NCBI GenBank assembly: GCA_947377285.1
Contig: CANCFT010000004.1
Span: forward strand, 62,001 to 126,000
Length of the DNA: 64,000 nucleotides
Origin: Bacteriovoracaceae bacterium
GTDB taxonomy: Bacteria > Bdellovibrionota > Bacteriovoracia > Bacteriovoracales > Bacteriovoracaceae
Direction of reading: 5' to 3'
In this document: in pieces, positions 27,540-36,040 of the stretch
Layout: each line of letters begins with the position of its first letter
Position numbering within the stretch: the first letter of the stretch is position 1
The notes under the pieces: model-generated
Seen by the model: only the letters and a program-made list of their open reading frames with translations
Told to the model about the DNA's origin: nothing
The model's database searches: none
Position numbers and translations under genes: made by a program

Positions 27540-28912
27540 TTTTTAATCTCTATTAAAGAGGAAAAAGTTCCCAGAGAATCTTCATTATAAGGACCGAAAT
27601 ATAGGACATTTTTAAGACGAGAAAATATTAAAGGGGCACTGTCTTCGAGGACTTCAACTAATTTCGTACCTAATGAAGTTTCCGTTCTCAGATGTGCTTT
27701 ATAATCTTTGTCTTCAATAAAAACATCTAAAGTATATTTCATTTCAACTTCGCTAAATCCTAAATTGTATTCTGGAAACAGAGTATTTAAATCTTCTTTT
27801 AACAGCTGAATTACTCTATCCTTTATAAAATCAACTTTCGATCCTTCACGCTTGGCCATAATTATATTAAAAACTGCAACTTTGTCATGAAAATAGACTT
27901 CCCAAAAAGGTCGATCAGTTCCAATTTTCGAGGGGCTCGAAAAAACAATTTTTTTAGTATTCAAAAAACTTGGAACCCGCTCATCTAGGGTAATTGTTAC
28001 ATTTAAACAATTATAAGAAGCTGTTGAGGTCTTCAAGCGGATAGGTAATCCAACTGGATAACCTCCAATAAATGCCATCTTTTTAGGACGAATAATTCCT
28101 TCAAAGCTTTCAAGTTCAAAACTTTTGACTAATCCACGCTGAAATTTTAAATCGGCCAAATTTAATTTTTTAAACTCTCCACCAGATTCTTGATGAACAA
28201 CTAATAAATCTGAAATAAGTCTTTCATGGTCTAATTTAAAATACGGTGAAATGAGAGAGAAAAAAAGGTGCATGATCTCAGAGCGACTGCCTGAAGTAGA
28301 GAGGCGATTTTGAAAAAACCCCCTAGTCATAAAAATTAAAGCATTAAATTCTATTTTCTCATCATCTGTTAGGTTCTCTTTTTTGGCAAAATGGTCGAAG
28401 AAATATTGAAAGTGAAAAAGTAGTGTTGAAGGTATAGAAGTCTCGAATATTTTTGAAAATTTTGACGAATTTTTTTCTAGTAAAATGATTTGAGTCACTT
28501 TGGCACAAAAATCATTATAATTTTTATTAAAATCTTTTACTTCTGATTCGTCAGACAAACTTCCCGACTGGCCGTCCATAAAAAGATGAGGAAACTTGCG
28601 GCAAAGTTCTCGGTAATTCCTTAACGGTGAATCCCCGAGAACAATTTGTTTTTTTCCAACGTAAAAATAAACATTTTGTGGTGAAAGATAATCCATGATA
28701 TTTCGAAGAGGAGCAAGCTCACTAAACTCTCCCCAAGTGCGAAGATATTCAACATCTAAAAGTGTGAGTGAATTGGTAAAAAAATCACCATAGTTAAAAC
28801 GGTCATCATCCAAAACTAAAACTTTTTTGCCTCTTTTTAACAGACCAATAGACAATAAGAAAGTAACATAATTATGCCCGACTAAAGCAAAATCAATATT
28901 TTTATTCAACAT
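27521..28912 (-). CDS. Protein with N-terminal dinucleotide-binding fold, unknown function
   Basis: Seen: 463 residues. The start FALVGHNYVTFLLSIGLLKRGKKVLVLDDD has the strand-glycine-helix-strand-acidic pattern of a FAD/NAD Rossmann fold, with GxN replacing the usual GxGxxG. No signal peptide or clear membrane span. The rest shows no motif I recognise. Its start overlaps the WaaA-like gene by 7 bases and its end overlaps the pilin-like gene by 19, so the three form a tight operon. Possibly an NAD(P)/FAD-binding protein of the carotenoid-desaturase/GDI-like type, but with low certainty. No function is proposed. Confidence 0.6.
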   Translation of the reverse strand: MLNKNIDFALVGHNYVTFLLSIGLLKRGKKVLVLDDDRFNYGDFFTNSLTLLDVEYLRTWGEFSELAPLRNIMDYLSPQNVYFYVGKKQIVLGDSPLRNYRELCRKFPHLFMDGQSGSLSDESEVKDFNKNYNDFCAKVTQIILLEKNSSKFSKIFETSIPSTLLFHFQYFFDHFAKKENLTDDEKIEFNALIFMTRGFFQNRLSTSGSRSEIMHLFFSLISPYFKLDHERLISDLLVVHQESGGEFKKLNLADLKFQRGLVKSFELESFEGIIRPKKMAFIGGYPVGLPIRLKTSTASYNCLNVTITLDERVPSFLNTKKIVFSSPSKIGTDRPFWEVYFHDKVAVFNIIMAKREGSKVDFIKDRVIQLLKEDLNTLFPEYNLGFSEVEMKYTLDVFIEDKDYKAHLRTETSLGTKLVEVLEDSAPLIFSRLKNVLYFGPYNEDSLGTFSSLIEIKKWRESL

Positions 28913-30261
28913 AGTTCAATCTCTTTAATAATAGAATTCATTTTTTCCTGGGCCTCAATCGCAATTTGGTCTCGCTTAAGTTGATTTGGCAATAAATTAA
29001 ATTTTGTACTTAATTGATGATAAAAGCTTTCTGGAGTATTGAGAAGTTGTATTTCATCGGGAGCGATTTCTTTAATATAATCATACTCAGTCGAGCGCAT
29101 TATACGAGGACCGACAAAAACAAGGCAACCACTCAAATAGGGTTCTAAAACTGAGTGGATTGATCTTTCATATCCACCACCTACGTAGGCATATTGAAAT
29201 TGTGTATAGAGTTCACATAAAATCCCACTCATATTAAGAATGACGATCCCCGGTTTGCTTTTTAAAATGGAGGCATCGAAAACATCCCCTTTTTTTATTT
29301 CATAAAGAGGAATTTGGGGGCAAAAAAGATTTAATGAATTTTTTAAATCCACAATAGAATTTGGCGATAAATTGTGGGGCACCATTAAAAAATGAAGGCT
29401 TCCATTTTCAATATTTTTATTTATTAATTCACTTTTAAAGCAGCTTAGGTCTGAAGGCCACGCACTACCAAAGATAAATTTCTGGTTTGGGGCAAGGGAT
29501 TTTACAAAATGAAGATAAGACTTTATCTCATCTTTAGAATTTAAGAGAGATTGAGCGTTATCGATTCTGTTAAAAATTCGGGGAATCCTAAAATCAAAAT
29601 GGACAATTTTTTTTCTCTCTATGAGATCACTATCACCAGGAAGTTCTCCTAAAAGTTTTTTGATTAAGCGGGCCTCTCCTTCATTACTGGCCACAATCAT
29701 TTGGAAAAAATGGCGATAAAGTACTTTTTTAAAAATTGAAGACTTTTTACAGGTCGCTGAGAGAAGGATAAGTTTTTTGTTGAAAAATTTAAAACTTAAA
29801 AGTTCTGGAAAGAAATCATAGCGGCAAAAAAAGATTGTCGGCGCAGTTACCCAACTCCAAGGACTTTGAAAAAAGAGAAAAGAAATTGGCGCAAAACTGG
29901 CCAGTGGAAGTCTCATGAGCCGAATTTGATCAGGATAATCTTGGGCCAACTTAAGGCATTTTACATCTACAGAAGCAGAGGAATAAAGAATTTCAATTCG
30001 ATTACCTTGCTCTAAGTAATATTCAATTAAGGGCCTAACTTGTTCTAATTCTCCTTCCGAAGAGACTTCAAAACAGTAATGAGCTGTTTGCTTAATTAAT
30101 CGAAACGACTGACATTCCGCTTGAAAGATATTTTTTCTTTCAAATTCAATTCGATCTTTCAGGCCCTTTGAGACATTTTTTAGCAGGATCAGGATGATGG
30201 AAATAAAAGGTCGAAGAATATTCGAAGATATTATGAGAAAAATAAAAAGTATTCGTGTCAT
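28906..30261 (-). CDS. waaA: Kdo-transferase-like (WaaA/KdtA) glycosyltransferase
   Basis: Seen: 451 residues with an N-terminal membrane-anchor helix. The family landmarks are CFEVSSEGELEQVRPLI (SxGE acceptor region), FFCRYDFFPEL, IFGSAWPSD and AYVGGGYERSIHSVLEP followed by VFVGPR. Known: WaaA adds Kdo to the lipid A precursor on the cytoplasmic face of the inner membrane, making the LPS core. The overall pattern is the GT30 family, closest in style to Bacteroidetes-type KdtA. Some motifs are loose, so a divergent relative with another sugar is possible. It is the first gene of a three-gene overlapping operon. Upstream 230 bases (30262-30492) separate it from a divergent outer-membrane protein gene. 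Confidence 0.75.
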   Translation of the reverse strand: MTRILFIFLIISSNILRPFISIILILLKNVSKGLKDRIEFERKNIFQAECQSFRLIKQTAHYCFEVSSEGELEQVRPLIEYYLEQGNRIEILYSSASVDVKCLKLAQDYPDQIRLMRLPLASFAPISFLFFQSPWSWVTAPTIFFCRYDFFPELLSFKFFNKKLILLSATCKKSSIFKKVLYRHFFQMIVASNEGEARLIKKLLGELPGDSDLIERKKIVHFDFRIPRIFNRIDNAQSLLNSKDEIKSYLHFVKSLAPNQKFIFGSAWPSDLSCFKSELINKNIENGSLHFLMVPHNLSPNSIVDLKNSLNLFCPQIPLYEIKKGDVFDASILKSKPGIVILNMSGILCELYTQFQYAYVGGGYERSIHSVLEPYLSGCLVFVGPRIMRSTEYDYIKEIAPDEIQLLNTPESFYHQLSTKFNLLPNQLKRDQIAIEAQEKMNSIIKEIELC

Positions 30262-30492
30262 AATTAATAAGGATCTCAGACTAGTGCCAGCTTGTCACTT
30301 AAGCACATAAGTGAATCGCAAATTTTTAATTATTTAAAATATTACCTAGAATTTCTTACTAATTCTTACAAACTTACCTTTTTTTCAGCAACTCATTAAA
30401 AGAGCGTTGTATTCTTGAGTAAAACACATAACAATATCGTTTTCTTTTAAAGAAAAAAGTTTTGAAATAACTGACAAATGGGAGCACTTTGA

Positions 30493-31644
30493 ATGTACGC
30501 AAAGATTTTATTGATGACCGCAGTCTTATTAACTGGACAAGTTTTTGCTCAAAGCACTACTGACACTACAACAACGACTCCACCAACAAGCACTAGTAAA
30601 ACTAAAAAAAAGAAAAAGAGTACAACTGTCACATCAACAACTGCAGCTGCTACGACTACAAATTCAACAGTTACTCCCGTAATCGTTGAAGTAAAAAAAG
30701 AAGAACCAAAAATTGAAGTTGCACCAGTCGAAGTGTTGCCTACAACTGTTTCTGGTAAAGTTTATAAATACTTAAAAGATAAATTTGCAGCATCATTCCA
30801 CGGTGAATTTTATTACCAACGCCGTGACGTAGATAGTGCAAATGAGAAAGATCATAACATGCAAGATTTAAAAGTTATGTACAACCCGACAATCATTTAT
30901 AAACCAATTAAAAATTGGCAAGTTCTGGCGACGGGTGAATTTAAATATAATTACGCTGCAAAAGCTCCTTCGGCTACTTTTGTGAATGATTATTTCCGCT
31001 CACTTTTTACTATTTCTAAAAAGAATGTAGTCGTTGAAAAAAACAGTGGCTTTCAATTAGATCTTGGAGTTGGAAGACGAGATTATAACACTAGAACGAA
31101 TCCAAAAAACTTTGGTAATAATAGGGTCAATGCTACAATTACTAAAAATGTTGGAAAACATAATGGATCGTTATTTATCCAATATCTCTACAATGATCCA
31201 AACCATATTGATGCAACAACTTGGAAACATGGAATTGAATTAATCCCATCGATTTCAATTCAATTATCAGAAAAATTAACTTATTTAATTACAGATGATA
31301 TCAGCTATAACACACCAAAATATTCAAATACTCAAAAGAAATACTCTATTATTCACGATTCAAGCTTAGCTTATATCACTTACCAGTGGACTGAAAAAGT
31401 CAGTACTTATTACCAATTTAAATACTTACATAATGAGGATTTTACAAAGAATTCTGAAGATGACAATTTTGAACATTATGCAGGTATTGCTTATGCCTTA
31501 ACTCCAAAAATTACTATTACGGGCGAAATTGGAAGTGAAATCTTCCATGCTCACGACGGAAAAGATGCATTCTTGTCTAATTTTCACTTTGCTAAAAAAG
31601 CCAGATACCCGGAACTTGCTCTCTACTTAGACGCATCACTTTAA
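30493..31644 (+). CDS. Predicted outer-membrane barrel protein with Thr-rich N-terminal linker
   Basis: Seen: 383 residues. The signal peptide (1-19) ends in QVFAQ. A Thr/Ser/Lys low-complexity stretch (about 20-60) is followed by a Val/Glu/Pro segment. From about 95 on, amphipathic strands rich in Tyr and Lys (FHGEFYYQRRDV, VLATGEFKYNY) continue to the end, as in 12- to 14-strand outer-membrane barrels. GGGAG precedes the ATG. Single gene with its own terminator at 31657-31694. No enzymatic motif. Role unknown; channel or structural protein inferred. Confidence 0.7.
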   Translation: MYAKILLMTAVLLTGQVFAQSTTDTTTTTPPTSTSKTKKKKKSTTVTSTTAAATTTNSTVTPVIVEVKKEEPKIEVAPVEVLPTTVSGKVYKYLKDKFAASFHGEFYYQRRDVDSANEKDHNMQDLKVMYNPTIIYKPIKNWQVLATGEFKYNYAAKAPSATFVNDYFRSLFTISKKNVVVEKNSGFQLDLGVGRRDYNTRTNPKNFGNNRVNATITKNVGKHNGSLFIQYLYNDPNHIDATTWKHGIELIPSISIQLSEKLTYLITDDISYNTPKYSNTQKKYSIIHDSSLAYITYQWTEKVSTYYQFKYLHNEDFTKNSEDDNFEHYAGIAYALTPKITITGEIGSEIFHAHDGKDAFLSNFHFAKKARYPELALYLDASL

Positions 31645-31656
31645 TCAACTAATACC

Positions 31657-31694
31657 AAAGAGGTCAGGCAATAAACGCCCTGACCTCTTTTTCT
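31657..31694 (+). terminator. Rho-independent terminator
   Basis: A 12-bp perfect stem, AAAGAGGTCAGG/CCTGACCTCTTT, with a 10-base loop and a following T-run. It is placed 13 bases after the stop of the barrel-protein gene. Confidence 0.92.
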
Positions 31695-31779
31695 AAAAAA
31701 ATAAATAAACCTACCGATAGAGTCCTTGAGAGAAACTGTCTTAACAAATGAGACAGTCGAGAACACAGGACAACTTGGC

Positions 31780-32985
31780 ATGGCATCACCAAAACTAGCT
31801 GTTTTAGAGACATACTTAAAAGACATTATTGTCTCAGAAGAAACTATCACTGCAAGCGTAGAAATGCGTGATCATATTTTTGAAATTAAAGATTCTGAAA
31901 AATCATTGGGATTTATTTCACTTTATGATTTAAAAGCTTACGTCTATGAACACGATATTGAAGCTCAAAATTATTGGGTAAAAAATATAGACAATAACGA
32001 ATGGAAAAATATTTACGATCATCCTTTTTTTCAACGAAGAAAACCACAATTAGTTTCAACTGACACTTTAAAAAATGTCGATGACTTGGAATTTTATATA
32101 CTCCAAAAAGGTCAAAAGACCGGGCCATTTGAGAAATATGAATTGATGGATAAGGTTGAAAAGAAAGAAATATTACTATCTGATATGGTTTCATTTAACG
32201 CTGGTTACACTTGGATTAAACTTTTTCAAGTAGACGGCTTTGACCGCAGATCGCTTAAAGACAATGATCAACTTCCCGGTATGCCTACCAATGAATTCTT
32301 AAATAGACCTAGTGATTCAATAAGCCCTAGCGGAGACTCTACAGACGCTATTACCTCTCTCGCTTTTTTAGGAAATCAAAAGAAAGGAAAAACAATTGAA
32401 CGCGATCGAGAAATAATATTTAAAGATGAAATGGAAAAAGGTGTGAGGTCCATTTCAATTTACAAATATGCTTTTGGTATTTCAGTCATAGGCATTGTTT
32501 ATGTTTTATTTAATATCAAATCAAACTTAGACTCACCTTTTATTCCAAAAAATCAAACGACTGGTGAACAAGCTGAAATGCTAAAGCCGGTAGAAATGCC
32601 TAATAATCAAAATTCCAATAACTTTAATAATAATCAAATTAATGATCAAAGACGTACTGGCAAATATGAAATAAGAAGACTCAATCCAATCAGGCCTGCA
32701 GCACGTAAATCATTTATGGATACTCGGAAATTTAAAGAAAGTACCAATGACAACAACAGTCAAAACTCAGCTGAAGACAATAATTATTATTACGAAAACC
32801 CAACTCCTATGGAGCTTGACCCAGTACGCTCACAAATTTCAAAAGAAAATTTTGATAATGGTGGCAGTAATGACTCAGACTCTCCTCGAGCTCAAAATAA
32901 TAAAGACAATATTGAAAATGGTGGCGGAGAAGTCGCTCCTGCACCAGAAGGCGAAGCTCTGTTTAACAATGAAGTTTCTAACTAA
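31780..32985 (+). CDS. GYF_2 (DUF4339) domain membrane protein
   Basis: Seen: 401 residues from ATG at 31780, which has AGGA at the right spacing. A TTG at 31726 would add 18 residues. The N-terminal part contains a GYF_2-like module (YILQKGQKTGPFEKYELMDK, then a central Trp). A further region before it has a similar Y-W-K/W-I pattern and may be a second diverged copy. One membrane helix lies at about 227-247. A long Asn/Asp/Ser-rich, disordered C-terminal tail follows. Known: GYF_2 modules bind proline-rich peptides. It is followed 80 bases later by tmk-holB-ricT in the same direction. Function unknown; a scaffolding role is inferred. Confidence 0.65.
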   Translation: MASPKLAVLETYLKDIIVSEETITASVEMRDHIFEIKDSEKSLGFISLYDLKAYVYEHDIEAQNYWVKNIDNNEWKNIYDHPFFQRRKPQLVSTDTLKNVDDLEFYILQKGQKTGPFEKYELMDKVEKKEILLSDMVSFNAGYTWIKLFQVDGFDRRSLKDNDQLPGMPTNEFLNRPSDSISPSGDSTDAITSLAFLGNQKKGKTIERDREIIFKDEMEKGVRSISIYKYAFGISVIGIVYVLFNIKSNLDSPFIPKNQTTGEQAEMLKPVEMPNNQNSNNFNNNQINDQRRTGKYEIRRLNPIRPAARKSFMDTRKFKESTNDNNSQNSAEDNNYYYENPTPMELDPVRSQISKENFDNGGSNDSDSPRAQNNKDNIENGGGEVAPAPEGEALFNNEVSN

Positions 32986-33065
32986 GTGAGTCCTTGTTCA
33001 ACGATCGAATTAGAGGTATTCTTTTTAAAAAAATACTGCCTCTAACCTCCAAATGGTGGACGATT

Positions 33066-33782
33066 ATGAAAGAGATAACTCACGAACTCATCAGTTCATT
33101 CCGTGCTCCCGCATTTCCCGGATCATTTTTTTTAAGTTTTGAAGGAATTGAAGGAGCTGGTAAATCAACTCAGATCAATCGATTAAAAAAATATTTAGAA
33201 GAAGAAAAAAACTACCGCGTTCTCATACTCCGTGAACCTGGTGGAACTCCTTTTGGTGAAAAACTTCGCCAAGCTATCCTTGAAACTAAAACAGAAATTT
33301 CTCCCTTAGCTGAAGCTCACCTCTTTGCAGCTTCTCGCTCACAACTTTTAAGTGAAGTTATTCTTCCAGAGCTTTCCGTTCCCAATACCGTTATCATTTG
33401 TGACCGGTATATTGATAGCTCTGTCGTTTATCAAGGTCATGCTCGAGGTTTAGGCGTTGCTGAAGTTTTAGATATCCATAATATATTTCCACTCAACTTG
33501 GTTCCTCACCTCACATTCTACTTAAGAATTGGCGCTGAAATGTCAGAGAAAAGACAAAAAATTCGCAACTCACCAAAAGATTATTTTGAAGCAAAGGGAA
33601 TAGAGTTTTATAAAAAATTAGTTGTTGGATATGATTTAATGCATGAACTATTTCCCAATAGAGTGTTAAAGCTAGATGCTGAAGGCTCAATGGATGAAGT
33701 CACACAATTGATTTTAAAAAATACTGAAATCTTATTGGCCTCTGCAACTCTTGATGATGTTAGCATAAATAACGATGACTAA
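33066..33782 (+). CDS. tmk: Thymidylate kinase
   Basis: Seen: 238 residues from ATG at 33066. An in-frame TTG at 32994 would add 24 residues not typical of the family. The P-loop FEGIEGAGKST is at 25-35, LREPGGTPFGE binds the nucleotide, and CDRYIDSSVVYQG holds the DR-Y/H motif. Known: phosphorylates dTMP to dTDP for DNA synthesis. A GGTGGA stretch 5 bases before the ATG may serve as a weak ribosome site. Its TAA overlaps the holB ATG. The tmk-holB-ricT order is widely conserved, which supports all three names. Confidence 0.96.
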   Translation: MKEITHELISSFRAPAFPGSFFLSFEGIEGAGKSTQINRLKKYLEEEKNYRVLILREPGGTPFGEKLRQAILETKTEISPLAEAHLFAASRSQLLSEVILPELSVPNTVIICDRYIDSSVVYQGHARGLGVAEVLDIHNIFPLNLVPHLTFYLRIGAEMSEKRQKIRNSPKDYFEAKGIEFYKKLVVGYDLMHELFPNRVLKLDAEGSMDEVTQLILKNTEILLASATLDDVSINNDD

Positions 33783-34507
33783 TGATGACTAATAAAATTG
33801 AAGACACTCTCATTGCAAAATACCACGACAAGACACTCGCTTCTTTATATATCGCTCGCTATAACACCCAATTGATTAACCCCATTCAATGGGCCGATGA
33901 TTTTATAGGCCAAATTACTAAAGTGGCAGATCATCCTGATATTTTAAAAATACAAAAAAGTGAAAAAGAATCTGAATATAAAGTCGATTCAAAATCAATT
34001 GACTATTTTTTAAAATTTATTCAGTACAAACCATTACAATTGGAAAAGAAATTTATCTTTCTATTCGACGCCCATGATATTTCGGTCATTCTTTCTAATA
34101 AACTTTTAAAAATATTTGAAGAATTGGCCCCTCAGTATTGCTTATTTTTAATGGTGCCAGATCATTCACATATGTTGGCCACGGTCCAAAGCCGCGCAAT
34201 CCAATTTCAAATCTCAAGCGACTCTGATGTTCATCGTCCTTTAGAGTCGGCAGATATGTCGAAGGCCTTAACTCCCGCCCAATTATTAGATCTCTTTAAA
34301 CTCCTTGGTGCACCCGGGACTGTAGAAGGAACCTATACCGAAAAAAATTTCATTGAGCAGTTAATCCAACGCACACTTTCGCAGTGCGCTTGTAACGAAG
34401 AATCGTATAATCAATTAACAGAACTCTTAAAAATCATTTCTACCAATGAAACCCTAAGCACTTTTAACAATTCCACACTCTCGCGAATGACACGCTTTTT
34501 TTCATAA
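33782..34507 (+). CDS. holB: DNA polymerase III delta-prime-like subunit
   Basis: Seen: 241 residues, shorter than the usual 320 or more. Segments match delta-prime: HPDILKIQ, KFIFLFDAHDI, LSNKLLKIFEEL, a FLMVP strand and a VQSRAIQF end. There is no Walker A motif and no zinc-binding cysteine group, and the C-terminal collar domain seems reduced. Known: delta-prime is a non-ATPase clamp-loader part, so loss of the P-loop is not abnormal. Position between tmk and ricT is the main support. Start overlaps the tmk stop (TAATG); the ATG pair at 33782/33785 leaves the exact start open. Confidence 0.8.
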   Translation: MMTNKIEDTLIAKYHDKTLASLYIARYNTQLINPIQWADDFIGQITKVADHPDILKIQKSEKESEYKVDSKSIDYFLKFIQYKPLQLEKKFIFLFDAHDISVILSNKLLKIFEELAPQYCLFLMVPDHSHMLATVQSRAIQFQISSDSDVHRPLESADMSKALTPAQLLDLFKLLGAPGTVEGTYTEKNFIEQLIQRTLSQCACNEESYNQLTELLKIISTNETLSTFNNSTLSRMTRFFS

Positions 34508-34588
34508 ATTATTGCCTTGTGCAGTGACAAATTTTCCAAAATTCTACATAATATTTAGTACTTAAACTTATAATAGGTAAATAAAGCA

Positions 34589-35998
34589 ATGCAGTTAAAT
34601 GCAAATACACAAATAGATTCAACAGCTATAGAAATTATACCCGAAACAATTATTGAAACGGATGATTCGGTAATTATTGATAATAATGAACAAGTATATA
34701 TTTATAATTCTGAAGAAACTGAAGAAGATCAAAAACTTCAAGAAGAAAAAGAAAACTCAAGGTTTAAAGAAGGTGAAAAACTCACCATGATCCGCGTTCG
34801 CTTTCCAGGTAATGCGAGGTCATTTCCTTTTCTTGTGGGAAAGAGAAAATTTGCCTACGGCCAAAAAGTTGTGGCCATGAGTGATAGAGGAATGACTGTT
34901 GGTTATATCAATTCATTTCCATACGAAATCATTTTCAATAAATCAATGCTCCCAGTTCGCTCCATAGCGAAAGTTGCAAGTGCCGAAGATATTCAAGCTC
35001 AAGTTGAGTTTAGAGACTCTGAAAAAAGAGCTGAAGTCATTTGTATACGCCTCATTGACCGCCATCAATTAGATATGATTTTAACTCACGTAGAGTTTAC
35101 TCAATTTGGTAAAAAAGCAGTTTTCTATTTTAATGCTCCTGCAAGAGTAGATTTTAGAGATTTAGTTAAAGATTTAGTTTTTGATTTAAAAATGAGAATT
35201 GAATTAAGACAAATTTCGGTTAGAGATAGAGCGGCGGCCTTAGGCTCCGTTGGTGCCTGTGGACTTCAAACATGTTGTTCTTCTTTTTTAAAAAATTATG
35301 GAAATGTATCTATAAAAATGGCAAAGAATCAAAACCTTGCCTTAATCCCTACTAAACTCAATGGAGTTTGCGGCCAGATAAAATGTTGCATCCGTTATGA
35401 AGATGATGTTTACACAGACAAACGAAGACACCTCCCAAGAGAAGGATCTTTCATTAAGGCCTTAAACGGCGATAAAGGTAAAGTTCAAAAACTCAATATT
35501 TTAATTGAGCAATTTGAAATGCTCACTGATACAGGAATACGTCGTCGCTATTCTTCAAATCAATATAAAGGCCGAGAATCAGACCTCGGTAATGACTATC
35601 GTTTTCCAGAATTTTTTGACAATATTATCAATGAAACTCAAAGTGTGATTGGTATTTCGTTAGAAGAGCAAATGAAAGCTGATAAATTTCTTGAACACAA
35701 TTCTTTAGCTACTACAGATAAAGACCTAGATCCGAACGATTCAGAATTTTTTAAGAAGAATGATCAATTTGAAGATTTTGTTGATGAAGAAGACAATATT
35801 GTAGCGCCTATAATTAATGTAGCTCCGGCACAGAATCAGAATCAAAAAAATCAAGGACCGAGACCACAAAATCAGAATCAGAATCAGAATCAGAATCGCA
35901 AACACCATAATCGAAATCGTGGACCAAATCCAAACCAAAACCAAAACCAAAATAATCAAAACAAGCCAAATAATTCAGGTAACAAACCAATTAATTAA
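34589..35998 (+). CDS. ricT: PSP1-domain protein, RicT/YaaT-like, with Gln/Asn-rich tail
   Basis: Seen: 469 residues. An acidic N-terminal stretch of about 60 residues is followed by the PSP1 domain (about 65-290). That domain ends in the Cys motifs GACGLQTCCSSFL and GVCGQIKCCIRYE, which in RicT bind iron-sulfur clusters with partners. The last 60 or so residues are almost only Gln, Asn, Pro, Arg and Lys, encoded by six-base repeats (35871-35896 and about 35933-35951). Known: RicT in Bacillus affects RNA processing with RicA/RicF and RNase Y; a similar RNA role is only inferred here. Adjacent to tmk-holB, as in many phyla. Confidence 0.85.
   Translation: MQLNANTQIDSTAIEIIPETIIETDDSVIIDNNEQVYIYNSEETEEDQKLQEEKENSRFKEGEKLTMIRVRFPGNARSFPFLVGKRKFAYGQKVVAMSDRGMTVGYINSFPYEIIFNKSMLPVRSIAKVASAEDIQAQVEFRDSEKRAEVICIRLIDRHQLDMILTHVEFTQFGKKAVFYFNAPARVDFRDLVKDLVFDLKMRIELRQISVRDRAAALGSVGACGLQTCCSSFLKNYGNVSIKMAKNQNLALIPTKLNGVCGQIKCCIRYEDDVYTDKRRHLPREGSFIKALNGDKGKVQKLNILIEQFEMLTDTGIRRRYSSNQYKGRESDLGNDYRFPEFFDNIINETQSVIGISLEEQMKADKFLEHNSLATTDKDLDPNDSEFFKKNDQFEDFVDEEDNIVAPIINVAPAQNQNQKNQGPRPQNQNQNQNQNRKHHNRNRGPNPNQNQNQNNQNKPNNSGNKPIN
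35871..35951 (+). repeat. Hexamer microsatellites in the ricT tail
   Basis: Two short tandem arrays: about four copies of CAGAAT between 35871 and 35896, then about three copies of CAAAAC between 35933 and 35951. Both units are six bases long, so copy-number change would lengthen or shorten the Gln/Asn tail without a frameshift. Confidence 0.8.
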
Positions 35999-36014
35999 AT
36001 AATTGGTTTGTTAC
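35979..36014. terminator. Perfect 14-bp inverted repeat between convergent genes, probable bidirectional terminator
   Basis: GTAACAAACCAATT and AATTGGTTTGTTAC pair perfectly across an 8-base loop that holds the ricT stop codon. It lies between ricT and the convergent prohibitin gene. T-runs are weak, so strength is uncertain. Confidence 0.55.
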
Positions 36015-36040
36015 TTTCAAAAGGGTTTTGAGTTCTCTCA

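Noticed and set aside
35871-35951. Regular short repeats considered as a CRISPR array
   Set aside because: The unit is six bases with no spacers, lies in frame in ricT, and codes for the low-complexity tail.
35979-36014. Perfect 14-bp inverted repeat considered as an attachment or recombination site
   Set aside because: It sits between two convergent genes at a stop codon, no integrase or phage gene is near, and a terminator explains it.
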